Positions 33,247 through 41,135 of a stretch of 64,000 nucleotides of DNA are shown in pieces. A model generated the notes under the pieces. It was not told the DNA's origin. It did not search any database and worked only from the letters and a program-made list of their open reading frames with translations. This DNA comes from Neomegalonema sp. (lineage in GTDB: Bacteria; Pseudomonadota; Alphaproteobacteria; Rhodobacterales; Rhodobacteraceae): positions 159,940-223,939 of the forward strand of contig NZ_JAQTXI010000004.1 in assembly GCF_028688855.1 (NCBI RefSeq). The letters run 5' to 3'. Positions within the stretch are counted from its first letter, which is position 1, and every line of letters starts with the position of its first letter. The position numbers and the translations under genes were made by a program.

Positions 33247-33969
33247 ATGCTTGAAGTCAGGAAACTCACCGGAGGCTACGGCCGCATCACCATCCTCAAC
33301 GGGACGAGCTTCTCCATCCCCAGGGCCTCGATCACCACGGTGATCGGCCCCAACGGCGCGGGGAAGTCCACGGTGTTCAAGGCGATCTTCGGCCTGCTGA
33401 ACATCCATTCGGGCCAGATCCTGCTCGAAGGCGAGGAGACCACCCGCAAGCGCCCCGCCGAGATGATCGCCCGCGGCGTGACCTATGTGCCGCAAGGGCG
33501 CAACGTCGTGCCTCAGCTTTCCGTGCTGCATAATCTGGAGCTGGGCGGCATCACCGCGAAGGATCAGACCAGGGTCAGACGCCGCATGGAGGAGGTCATG
33601 GACCAGTTCCCCATGCTGCGTCAGCGCAAGGACCAGAAGGCCATCGAGCTGTCCGGCGGCCAGCAGAAACAGCTGGAGATCGCGCGGGCGCTGCTGCTCG
33701 ATCCGAAGCTGATCCTCATCGACGAGCCTTCCATCGGGCTCTCGCCGAACCTCGTGCAGGAGGTGTTCCAGACCCTCATGCGTCTGCGCGATCAGGGCGT
33801 GACCATCCTCATGGTCGAGCAGAACGCCAAGGCGGCTCTCGCCATGTCCGACTTCGGGCTGGTGCTGGAGCTCGGCCAGACGCGCATGTTCGACAAGGCC
33901 GACAAGCTGCTGGCCGATCCGCGCGTGGGTCAGCTCTTCCTCGGCGGACATATCGAGGACGCCGCCTGA
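33247..33969 (+). CDS. Branched-chain-type ABC transporter ATPase (LivF-like)
   Basis: This 240-residue ATPase has Walker A GPNGAGKST, the LivF-typical VTYVPQGRNVVPQLSV, signature ELSGGQQKQLEIAR and Walker B LILIDEPSIGLSP. It starts three bases after the LivG-like stop and closes the operon, followed by a clear terminator. Confidence 0.93.
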   Translation: MLEVRKLTGGYGRITILNGTSFSIPRASITTVIGPNGAGKSTVFKAIFGLLNIHSGQILLEGEETTRKRPAEMIARGVTYVPQGRNVVPQLSVLHNLELGGITAKDQTRVRRRMEEVMDQFPMLRQRKDQKAIELSGGQQKQLEIARALLLDPKLILIDEPSIGLSPNLVQEVFQTLMRLRDQGVTILMVEQNAKAALAMSDFGLVLELGQTRMFDKADKLLADPRVGQLFLGGHIEDAA

Positions 33970-33997
33970 GGCCTTCAGGTCTTCTCCCCGAACTGAA

Positions 33998-34028
33998 AGC
34001 CCGGCGGATCGCTCCGTCGGGCTCTTTT
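33998..34028 (+). terminator. Rho-independent terminator of the transporter operon
   Basis: An 11-base stem AGCCCGGCGGA/TCCGTCGGGCT (one G-T pair) with loop TCGC is followed by CTTTT, 28 bases past the last stop codon. Confidence 0.8.
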
Positions 34029-34056
34029 CATGCGGGAAGAGGCGCGGCTTCGGGCT

Positions 34057-34806
34057 TCAGGTTTCGGGCGCGGCCTCGCCGAAATCGCCGAAGGCGGTCC
34101 AGCCGCCGTCCACCGGCAATATGGCGCCCGTCACGCCGGAGGCCGCCTCCGAGAGCAGGAACCCGACCGCCGCCGCCACCTCCTCCGCCGCGATGAGCCG
34201 TCCGATGGGAGTCCGGCGGCGCAGGCTCGGCAGATCCACGCGCCCGGCCTCGGCGAGCTTGCGGACAAGGGCCGTCTCCACGAAGGCCGGAGCCACGGCG
34301 TTGACCCTCACGCCGCCCCGCGCCCATTCGCAGGCCATGGAGCGCGTCAGGGCGACCACCCCCGCCTTGGCCGCGCCATAGGCGTTGCGTCTGGGCAGGC
34401 CGGTCAGCCCCGCGATCGAGGAGAGGTTGACGATGGATCCGCCGCCCCGCGCCAGCATCCCGCGCGCGACCTCGCGGCTCATCAGGAAGGCGCCGGAGAG
34501 ATTGGCGTCCAGCACCCGGCGGAAGGCCTCGAAGCTCTGCTCCAGCGTGGGCAGATGGCTGTCGCCGACGCCCGCGTTGTTCACCAGAGCCGCGAAGGGC
34601 GCCGAGGCGGCGGCCTCCATGGCCTGAGCCTCCTGCGTCACGTCGCAGGCGAGGCCGCGATGGGCGTCGCCCAGCTCCGCCGCGCGGGCGCGCGCCTTTT
34701 CGCCGTCGAGATCGGCGATGGTCACGCGCCAGCCCTGCGCCGCCAGAAGCCGCGCGATGGCGAGGCCGATTCCATCGGCCCCGCCCGTCACGAGGGCGTC
34801 ACGCAT
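34057..34806 (-). CDS. Short-chain dehydrogenase/reductase (SDR 1)
   Basis: This 249-residue classical SDR has the cofactor loop TGGADGIGLAIA, the NNAGV segment, the catalytic Ser in VNLSSIAG and the YGAAK (YxxxK) motif near residue 152. It ends the minus-strand operon FAD dehydrogenase 2-SDR 2-SDR 1 and overlaps SDR 2 by eight bases. It probably oxidises or reduces a ring alcohol in the same pathway as the flavoprotein. The substrate is unknown. Confidence 0.85.
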   Translation of the reverse strand: MRDALVTGGADGIGLAIARLLAAQGWRVTIADLDGEKARARAAELGDAHRGLACDVTQEAQAMEAAASAPFAALVNNAGVGDSHLPTLEQSFEAFRRVLDANLSGAFLMSREVARGMLARGGGSIVNLSSIAGLTGLPRRNAYGAAKAGVVALTRSMACEWARGGVRVNAVAPAFVETALVRKLAEAGRVDLPSLRRRTPIGRLIAAEEVAAAVGFLLSEAASGVTGAILPVDGGWTAFGDFGEAAPET

Positions 34807-35578
34807 AGCCGGGCCTCGGCACCAGGCCCATCAGGGTTTGCGACAGTCCGCCGTCGACCACCACGTCCTGACCCGTCACATAGGCGGCGCGATCCGAAGC
34901 GAGGAAGAGCGCCACGTCGGCCATGTCCTGCGGAGAAGCGATGCGGCGCAGAGGAACCATGGCTTCGCGGCGAGCCTTGATCTCGGGATCGGCGTAGAAG
35001 GCCGCCGACATGGGCGTCAGCACGAGGCCGGGGCTCACGCAATTGGAGCGCACTCCGCGCGGACCCCATTCATGAGCCAGCTGCCGCGAGAGCATCAGCG
35101 TCGCCGCCTTGGAGGCCGAATAGGCGCCGCTCGCGGGCTGAGGCTGGCTTCCGGCGATGCTCGCCACATGGACCAGCGCGCCGCGTCCGCGCGCCAGCAT
35201 GCCCTTGCCGAAGGCCTGGGCGGCGGTCAGATAGCCCGTGAGGTTCACCGCCAGCATGGCCGACCAATCCGCCTCCGACACCGACTCCAGAGCGCCGGGC
35301 CGCAGGATCGCGGCGCTGTTGACGAGAACATCCGCGCCGCCTTCGGCCTCGACGCGGCGGGCGGCCTCGGCGACCTGCTCCAGGGCGGCCAGATCGCAGC
35401 TCAGCGCGAAGGCGCCTCCGCCCAGCTCCTCCGCCAGAGGCGCCGAGCGCGTCAGATCGCGGTCGAGCAGCGCGACCCGCGCGCCCTGCTCCGCGAAGGC
35501 CCGCGCCAGGGCCTGGCCGATGCCGCCGCCCGCTCCGGTGATCACGACGGTCTTTGCGTTCAATCCAAGCCAGCTCAC
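34799..35578 (-). CDS. Short-chain dehydrogenase/reductase (SDR 2)
   Basis: This 259-residue classical SDR has TGAGGGIGQALA, NSAAI in the place of NNAG, the Ser in VHVASIAGS and YSASK near residue 160. The C-terminal segment (ASDRAAYVTGQDVVVDGG) is typical. It overlaps FAD dehydrogenase 2 by four bases and SDR 1 by eight, so the three are cotranslated. With SDR 1 it may perform successive alcohol-ketone steps on a cyclic substrate. Confidence 0.85.
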   Translation of the reverse strand: MSWLGLNAKTVVITGAGGGIGQALARAFAEQGARVALLDRDLTRSAPLAEELGGGAFALSCDLAALEQVAEAARRVEAEGGADVLVNSAAILRPGALESVSEADWSAMLAVNLTGYLTAAQAFGKGMLARGRGALVHVASIAGSQPQPASGAYSASKAATLMLSRQLAHEWGPRGVRSNCVSPGLVLTPMSAAFYADPEIKARREAMVPLRRIASPQDMADVALFLASDRAAYVTGQDVVVDGGLSQTLMGLVPRPGYA

Positions 35579-37263
35579 GCCGCTGTCTCCTCTCCGAGGG
35601 CGATTCCCGCCAGATGACGGCCGGTGATCCAGCCGAAGGTCATCGCCGGGCCGAGCGTGATGCCCGCTCCCGGGTAATTGCCGCCCATGATCGAGGCGCG
35701 GTCGTTGCCCACCGCGAAGAGCCCCGGAATCACGTCGCCCTGACGATCCAGAACCTCGCCCGGCGCGGTGGTCTTGAGTCCGTCGAAGGTGCCGAGGTCG
35801 CCCATCTCCATCTTCACCGCGTAGAAGGGCCCCTGCCCGACCGGCGCCACGCAGGGATTGGGCTTGTGTCCGGGATCGGCGAGATAGCGGTTGAAGGAGG
35901 TCTCGCCGCGATGGAACTGCTCGTCGCGGCCTTCGCGGGCGCCGCGGTTGTAGGCCTCCACGGTCGCCTTGAGCCCGGCGGCGTCGATTCCGCAGGCGCG
36001 GGCGAGATCCTCCAGCGTCGCGCCGGTCTTCAGATAGCCCGTGCGGGTCCAGAGCGCCAAAGGCATGGGCGCGGGCTTGGCGTGGCCGAGGCCATATTTG
36101 CGGATGGTCCGGCGGTCGCAGATCAGCCAGGCGGAGGCCTCGCCGGAAGCGGCCATGGCCTCGCCCACGTCATGATAGCTCTCGCTCTCGTTGACGAAGC
36201 GACGGCCGTTCGACAGCACCGCGATCATCCCCGGCTTGTAGCGGTCGAGGAGATGCGGAAAGACCCCGCGTCCCGGCACGCGGCTGACGGGCATCCAGGC
36301 GGCGGGCTGAGGGAACTCCGCGTCGAAGGCGCCGCCGACCTCCTCGCCGAGCCGGATTCCGTCGCCCGTATTGCCCGAGGGCACGGGCGAGACATGCGCG
36401 CCCCCCGCCTTGAGATGGGCGTAGACCTGCGCCCGCCGCGCGAGATCCTGGGCGTAGCCGCCGCAGGCCAGCACCACGCCCTTGCGCGCGAGGATCCGGC
36501 GCGGCGTCGCCCCGCCGACTTCGGCGCCGGTCACGCGGCCTTCCTCCCGGATCAGGCGCAGGGCGGGGGTTTCGGTCAGGATGGGAATCCCGAGATCGAA
36601 GCAGCTTTTCGCCAGACGCGCCGCAAGGGCGTTGCCGCTGGTCACCTGCACGCCGCGTCCGTGGCGGGCGGCCTCCAGGGCGTGGGAGGCCAGGCGCCTG
36701 AGCACATAGGCGAAGGAGGTCGCCGATTTCGTCGCGTTGAAGAAATGCTTGATGTCGGCGTTGGAGGAATTGAACATCATCCCCATGAAGGTGATGGTGC
36801 TCAGCGGTGGGCGCAGGCGCTTGAGATTGGCCCCGAGGACGCTGCTGTCGAAGGGCGCCGCCAGCACCGAGCGCCCCACGTCCACGCCGCCCGGCTTCGT
36901 CGGGTGATAATCGGGATAGAGCGTCGGGACGAATTTCACCGAGGTTTCGCGCTCGAACCAGTCGAGCATGCGCGGCCCGGCCTCAAGGAAGGCCTCGACC
37001 GCCTCGGGCGCGTAGAAATTCCCCGTCTCGGCCTGAAGATAGGTCCGCGCGGCCTCGCGCGTGTCGGCGGGGTTGCCGGCCTCGCCGTGGCGATTGCCCG
37101 GAATCCAGAGCACGCCGCCGGAAAAGGCCGTCGTGCCGCCGAAGACCGGCTCCTTCTCGATCACGAGGACCGAAAGCCCGTGTTTCTTCGCCGTGATCGC
37201 GGTCGCCAGGCCTCCGGCGCCGGAGCCGATCACCAGAACGTCGCAGTCGTCCGCCGCGCCCAT
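35575..37263 (-). CDS. KstD-like FAD-dependent dehydrogenase (paralogue 2)
   Basis: This 562-residue flavoprotein has VLVIGSGAGGLATAITA at the N-terminus, GGTTAFSGGVLWIP, SGNTGDGIRLGEEVGG in the middle and GLFAVGNDRASIMGG / GITLGPAMTFGWITGR at the end. It is similar along its whole length to paralogues at 24447-26171 and 41136-42833, and shares the fumarate reductase/KstD fold. I chose the ATG at 37263 because GGGAGG precedes it; a start six codons earlier is possible. It leads an operon with two SDR genes and is divergent from the pobR-like gene. Confidence 0.8.
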   Translation of the reverse strand: MGAADDCDVLVIGSGAGGLATAITAKKHGLSVLVIEKEPVFGGTTAFSGGVLWIPGNRHGEAGNPADTREAARTYLQAETGNFYAPEAVEAFLEAGPRMLDWFERETSVKFVPTLYPDYHPTKPGGVDVGRSVLAAPFDSSVLGANLKRLRPPLSTITFMGMMFNSSNADIKHFFNATKSATSFAYVLRRLASHALEAARHGRGVQVTSGNALAARLAKSCFDLGIPILTETPALRLIREEGRVTGAEVGGATPRRILARKGVVLACGGYAQDLARRAQVYAHLKAGGAHVSPVPSGNTGDGIRLGEEVGGAFDAEFPQPAAWMPVSRVPGRGVFPHLLDRYKPGMIAVLSNGRRFVNESESYHDVGEAMAASGEASAWLICDRRTIRKYGLGHAKPAPMPLALWTRTGYLKTGATLEDLARACGIDAAGLKATVEAYNRGAREGRDEQFHRGETSFNRYLADPGHKPNPCVAPVGQGPFYAVKMEMGDLGTFDGLKTTAPGEVLDRQGDVIPGLFAVGNDRASIMGGNYPGAGITLGPAMTFGWITGRHLAGIALGEETAA

Positions 37264-37333
37264 TCGATCCTCCCTGAGCATTTTCCCTGAGCCTTGCTAA
37301 AGGGAGGGCTCCGGCGAACCAATGGACGCAGCC

Positions 37334-37348
37334 GCGCAAATCTTGCAC
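37334..37348. promoter_or_regulatory. Imperfect palindrome between paralogue 2 and the pobR-like gene
   Basis: GCGCAA-ATC-TTGCAC is a near-perfect dyad in the 116-base divergent spacer. It is a candidate operator for the AraC-type regulator or for the FAD dehydrogenase operon. Confidence 0.35.
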
Positions 37349-37379
37349 TATTTCCGCAGGAGAATCCGGGAGGGCGCGG

Positions 37380-38282
37380 ATGGGAGAGCCGACGTCGTCG
37401 GGCGGGGTTCCGCATTATTATCTCTATGGAGATCAGGGCGCGGACGTCGAGCTGGACTTCCTGCACGTCGAGCCGATCCGCGACCGCAGCGGACCGAACG
37501 ACTGGAGGATCCGTCCGCACGCCCATCCCGATCATGCGCAGATCCTGCTCGTGCGCGAGGGCGGCGGCGCCCTCGGCGCGGAGGACCGGCGCCTCGTCAT
37601 TCCGGCGCCCAGCGTGCTGGCGATTCCGGCCGGCGTGGTCCATCAGATCGACTTCGATCCCGGAACCGACGGCTATGTGGCCACGGCGGCCCTCGGCTTC
37701 CTGAGGGCGGCCTCCGCCGAGGATCCGAGGCTGAAGGCGGCGGCGGAGCGTCCGGCGGTCTATCCTCTGGAGGGGATGGGGCTCGACATCCCCGCCGTGA
37801 TCGACAGCTTCGACTGGCTGCATCATGAATTCATCTGGTCGGCCCCCGGACGCCGCGCGGCGATCATGGCGCAGTTCATGCGGATTCTGGTCATCCTGCT
37901 GCGGCTCTCGATCGCCCGGGATCATCCGCCGGAGGCTCCGCCGGATCGCGATCACGACCTCGTCCTGCGCTATCGCGCCCTGCTGGAGCGCCATTTCCGT
38001 CAGGAGCGCGCCCTCGCCTTCTACGCCGGAGCCCTGGCCGTGACGCCCGCCCGGCTCAACGGCGCCTGCAAGGCCCGCGCGGGAAAGACCGCCTCGGATC
38101 TGCTCCATGAGCGCCTCATCGTCGAGGCGAAGCGCTATCTCGTCTATACGGAGAGCAGCGTGGCCCAGGTGGCCCATCTGACGGGATTCGAGGATCCCGC
38201 CTATTTCAACCGCTTCTTCGCCCGACGGGTGGGAGTCGCGCCCGGCGCCTTCCGCAAGCGGGCGCTCCAGCGCGAGGCCTGA
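37380..38282 (+). CDS. pobR: AraC-family regulator, PobR-like
   Basis: This 300-residue protein has an N-terminal cupin-type sensor (RPHAHPDHAQILLVREGGGAL, about residues 46-66) and a C-terminal double helix-turn-helix AraC domain (LAFYAGALAVTPARLNGACKA; SVAQVAHLTGFEDPAYFNRFF). It fits the AraC-type PobR activators that respond to 4-hydroxybenzoate and control pobA, and pobA lies two genes downstream on the same strand. GGGAGGG precedes the ATG. Divergent to FAD dehydrogenase 2, it may also influence that operon. The symbol rests on architecture and context. Confidence 0.78.
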   Translation: MGEPTSSGGVPHYYLYGDQGADVELDFLHVEPIRDRSGPNDWRIRPHAHPDHAQILLVREGGGALGAEDRRLVIPAPSVLAIPAGVVHQIDFDPGTDGYVATAALGFLRAASAEDPRLKAAAERPAVYPLEGMGLDIPAVIDSFDWLHHEFIWSAPGRRAAIMAQFMRILVILLRLSIARDHPPEAPPDRDHDLVLRYRALLERHFRQERALAFYAGALAVTPARLNGACKARAGKTASDLLHERLIVEAKRYLVYTESSVAQVAHLTGFEDPAYFNRFFARRVGVAPGAFRKRALQREA

Positions 38283-38398
38283 GCCGCCACGGCGAGCGCG
38301 AGGCGCGGGCCTCGACGGGAATCGTCCAATCTTTCCGACGGCCGGTCCATTTCCCCGCCTCCCCCGATCCGCCAGTTTCGCGGACAGGGAGGACGACG

Positions 38399-38965
38399 AT
38401 GATCCATGAATGGAGAAGCTACCGCCTCAAGCCCGGCGCGGCGGGGGAATATCTGGCCCTGCTGGCCGACGAGGGCCTGCCGCTCGTCACGCGCCATCTG
38501 CCGCTGACGGGCTACTGGCTGGCCGAGACCGGGGCTCTGAACGTGATCCACCACCTCTGGTCCTACGCCGACTGGGCCGAGCGGGAATCCTGCCGCGCCG
38601 GACTGGCGCAGGAGGAAGGCTGGACGCGGGGATTCATCCCCAGGGCCTTCGCTCTGGTGGAGGAGCAGCGGAACCGCTTCCTGACTCTGGAGCGGTCTTC
38701 GCCCGCTCTCGACGCGGCCCTGAGCGCCCGCAAGCAGGCCCATCCGGCCCGCAGGCCCGGCGCGCCGCTCTTCGCGACGCGCTGCGCGGGCCTGATCCAT
38801 GGCGCCGCGCCGCAAGAGGCCGTCGCCCTCTGGCGCCCGCTTTCGGGAGATCCGCAAGGGCCTCTCGCCCTTCTTCCGCGCGGCGCCGATCCGACCCCGC
38901 ACACGCCGATCCCCGAGGGCGCGCGCCATGAAGTCCTGCGCCCCCTCGCCTTCTCGCCGCTCTGA
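38399..38965 (+). CDS. NIPSNAP-family protein (second copy)
   Basis: This 188-residue protein starts MIHEWRSYRLKPGAAGEYL, the NIPSNAP N-terminal strand-helix form, and contains a second related unit from about residue 100. It lies 18 bases before pobA and 116 bases after the regulator gene. GGGAGGA precedes the ATG. It is distantly similar to the NIPSNAP protein at 23839-24450. Insertion of a NIPSNAP gene between pobR and pobA is not usual. The function is unknown; a role in a monooxygenase or dehydrogenase step is inferred from the repeated association. Confidence 0.72.
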   Translation: MIHEWRSYRLKPGAAGEYLALLADEGLPLVTRHLPLTGYWLAETGALNVIHHLWSYADWAERESCRAGLAQEEGWTRGFIPRAFALVEEQRNRFLTLERSSPALDAALSARKQAHPARRPGAPLFATRCAGLIHGAAPQEAVALWRPLSGDPQGPLALLPRGADPTPHTPIPEGARHEVLRPLAFSPL

Positions 38966-38983
38966 ACATCAGGAAAGACCGTC

Positions 38984-40150
38984 ATGCGTCATCAGGTCTG
39001 CATCATCGGCGGCGGCCCCTCCGGGCTGCTGCTCGCGCTGCTTCTGCGTCGGGCGGGGGTGGACGCCGTCGTGCTCGAACTGCGCACCCGCGATCACGTG
39101 CTCTCCCGCATCCGGGCGGGCGTGCTGGAGCAGGGACTCTGCGACATCCTGCGCAAGGCCGGAATCGGCGCGCGGCTCGACTCCGAAGGGCTGGTCCATG
39201 ACGGAACGCTCATCGTCTCGCATGGACGGCGCGTCCATGTGGATTTCCGCGCCCTCGCCGGCGCGACCGTCACGATCTACGGCCAGACCGAAGTCACGCG
39301 CGACCTCTACGCCGAACTCGACCGCCTCGGGGCTCCGGTGATCCACGAGGCCCAGGGCGTGAAGATCCACGGCGTCGACGGCGACGCGCCCCATGTGACC
39401 TTCACCCTGAACGGCGCGGAGCAGCGCGTGGATTGCGATTACGTCGCGGGCTGCGACGGCTTCCACGGCGTCAGCCGCCGCACCATCCCCGAGCGCCTGC
39501 GCCAGCAGTTCGAACATGTCTATCCCTTCGGCTGGCTGGGGATCCTCTCGCGCACCGCGCCCCTTCAGGAGGAGCTCGTCTATGCGGGCCATGAACGCGG
39601 CTTCGCGCTCTGCTCGATGCGCAACGCCCGCCTGAGCCGCCATTATCTCCAGGTCCCGCTCACCGACAGCCCGGAGGAATGGAGCGACGAAGCCTTCTGG
39701 GCCGAGCTGCGCCGCCGTCTGCCGCCCGACCTCGCGGAGGTTCTGGAGACGGGGCCCTCCATCGAGAAATCCATCGCGCCGCTGCGGAGCTTCATCTCCG
39801 AGCCCATGAGCTGGGGCAGGCTCTTCCTCGCGGGCGACGCCTCGCACATCGTGCCGCCCACCGGCGCCAAGGGGCTGAACCTCGCGGCCTCCGACGTCTG
39901 GTATCTGTCTCAGGCGCTGATCGCCCGCCATGCGGGCGAGGAGGAGCCGCTGAAGGCGTATTCGGCCAGGGCTCTGGCGCGGGTGTGGAAGGCCTCGCGC
40001 TTTTCCTGGTCCATGACGCGCCTGCTCCACAGCTTCCCCGCCGAGGGCCCCTTCCTCGCCCGGATGCAGGGCGCCGAACTGGAGTATCTCGCCGGATCGC
40101 GCGCCGCGCAGACCGCCCTCGCCGAGAATTACGTGGGCCTGCCCTACTGA
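38984..40150 (+). CDS. pobA: 4-hydroxybenzoate 3-monooxygenase
   Basis: PobA hydroxylates 4-hydroxybenzoate to protocatechuate with NADPH and O2 on a class A FAD enzyme. The 388-residue protein has the FAD loop IIGGGPSGLLLALLL, the DG motif region VAGCDGFHGVSRR and the GDASHIVPPTGAKGLNLA second FAD motif. The length and the segment YGQTEVTRDLY match PobA closely. Its product enters the pca operon at 17300-21985. Its last seven bases overlap the convergent epimerase gene. Confidence 0.95.
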   Translation: MRHQVCIIGGGPSGLLLALLLRRAGVDAVVLELRTRDHVLSRIRAGVLEQGLCDILRKAGIGARLDSEGLVHDGTLIVSHGRRVHVDFRALAGATVTIYGQTEVTRDLYAELDRLGAPVIHEAQGVKIHGVDGDAPHVTFTLNGAEQRVDCDYVAGCDGFHGVSRRTIPERLRQQFEHVYPFGWLGILSRTAPLQEELVYAGHERGFALCSMRNARLSRHYLQVPLTDSPEEWSDEAFWAELRRRLPPDLAEVLETGPSIEKSIAPLRSFISEPMSWGRLFLAGDASHIVPPTGAKGLNLAASDVWYLSQALIARHAGEEEPLKAYSARALARVWKASRFSWSMTRLLHSFPAEGPFLARMQGAELEYLAGSRAAQTALAENYVGLPY

Positions 40151-41016
40151 CGCAGCTCGGCGAGGGCGGCGGCCACCCCCTCCTCCATGGAGGTGGACGG
40201 CTGAGCGCCCAGCCAGGCCGGAACCGGATCGGAGGCCAGATCGGCGGGTATCCGCAGCGGCGGGCCTTCGACGCGGGCGCCGTCCCAGCCGCTCCGGCGG
40301 GCCAGCTCCGCCGTGAATTCGGTCATCTCGCGCGTGTCTCCCGCCATGACGAGGAGATGCGCGCCCTCCATCGGCGAGAGGACCGCGGCCGCGAGCATCC
40401 GCGCCACGTCGTCCACATAGACGAAGCCCACCCGCCCGGAAAACCGGATCGTCGAAGGCTCGCGCCTCACGGCCGCCGCCAGGGCGAGGGAAGGCCCCGC
40501 CGCGACCCCGCTGCTGATCCCCGGACCATAGACGATGTAAGGCCGCAGCCCGAGGCTCGGCACGCCGTGATCCGCCGCATGGACGCGCGCCAGACCCTCC
40601 GCCGCAAGCTTGGTCACGCCATAGACGGTCATCGGGCGCGGCGTCCGTGCGTCCTCCGGCCCGAAGACTCCGGCGGTCGAGAGCCAGGCCACCCGGGCGC
40701 CGGTCCTGCGCGCCGCCTCCAGCACGTTGAGAGTCCCCAGCAGGTTCAGACGCACCGCGCGTTCGGGATCTCTGGCGCAGTCGAGCGTCATGATCCCCGC
40801 CAGATGCACGATCCCCGAACAGCCTTCAGCCGCTCTCAGCAGGCCTTCCGCATCGGTCACGTCGCCCGCGACCGCCTCGGCTCCCGCAGGAAGCGCCGTC
40901 CGGGCCAGGGCCGAAGGCAGATCGAGAATCCGCAGCCCCACGCCGCGACGCGCCAGAAGCCGCGCGACCCGCAGGCCGATGAAGCCCGTTCCGCCGACCA
41001 GAAGAATCCTGTCCAT
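40144..41016 (-). CDS. NAD-dependent epimerase/dehydratase family protein
   Basis: This 290-residue extended SDR has the nucleotide loop ILLVGGTGFIGLRVARLL, WLSTAGVFG with the catalytic Ser/Thr region and YGVTK (YxxxK) near residue 148. The family acts on nucleotide sugars, flavonoid-like ketones or steroid-like alcohols. Divergent from FAD dehydrogenase 3 and behind a putative IclR operator, it probably belongs to the same ring-oxidation pathway, for example as a 3-beta-hydroxysteroid dehydrogenase-like alcohol oxidation. That is inference. Confidence 0.78.
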   Translation of the reverse strand: MDRILLVGGTGFIGLRVARLLARRGVGLRILDLPSALARTALPAGAEAVAGDVTDAEGLLRAAEGCSGIVHLAGIMTLDCARDPERAVRLNLLGTLNVLEAARRTGARVAWLSTAGVFGPEDARTPRPMTVYGVTKLAAEGLARVHAADHGVPSLGLRPYIVYGPGISSGVAAGPSLALAAAVRREPSTIRFSGRVGFVYVDDVARMLAAAVLSPMEGAHLLVMAGDTREMTEFTAELARRSGWDGARVEGPPLRIPADLASDPVPAWLGAQPSTSMEEGVAAALAELRQ

Positions 41017-41053
41017 GACCTTTCGCGCCCTCCCTTGGGGAATTTATATTGAA

Positions 41054-41083
41054 TGAAATTCCATATTGAAATGATCTTCCATT
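41054..41083. promoter_or_regulatory. IclR-type operator region, copy 2
   Basis: The plus strand holds TGAAATGATCTTCCA (41067-41081), whose reverse TGGAAGATCATTTCA resembles copy 1 at 28193-28211 (AATGGAAGAT shared exactly). The nearly palindromic ATGAAATTCCAT lies beside it (41054-41064). The region is AT-rich and sits between the divergent epimerase and FAD dehydrogenase 3 genes. Confidence 0.55.
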
Positions 41084-41135
41084 TTTTGCGCGAGCATGTC
41101 AATTTCCCCGCCATGTCCTGAGGGGAGGAATCGGA

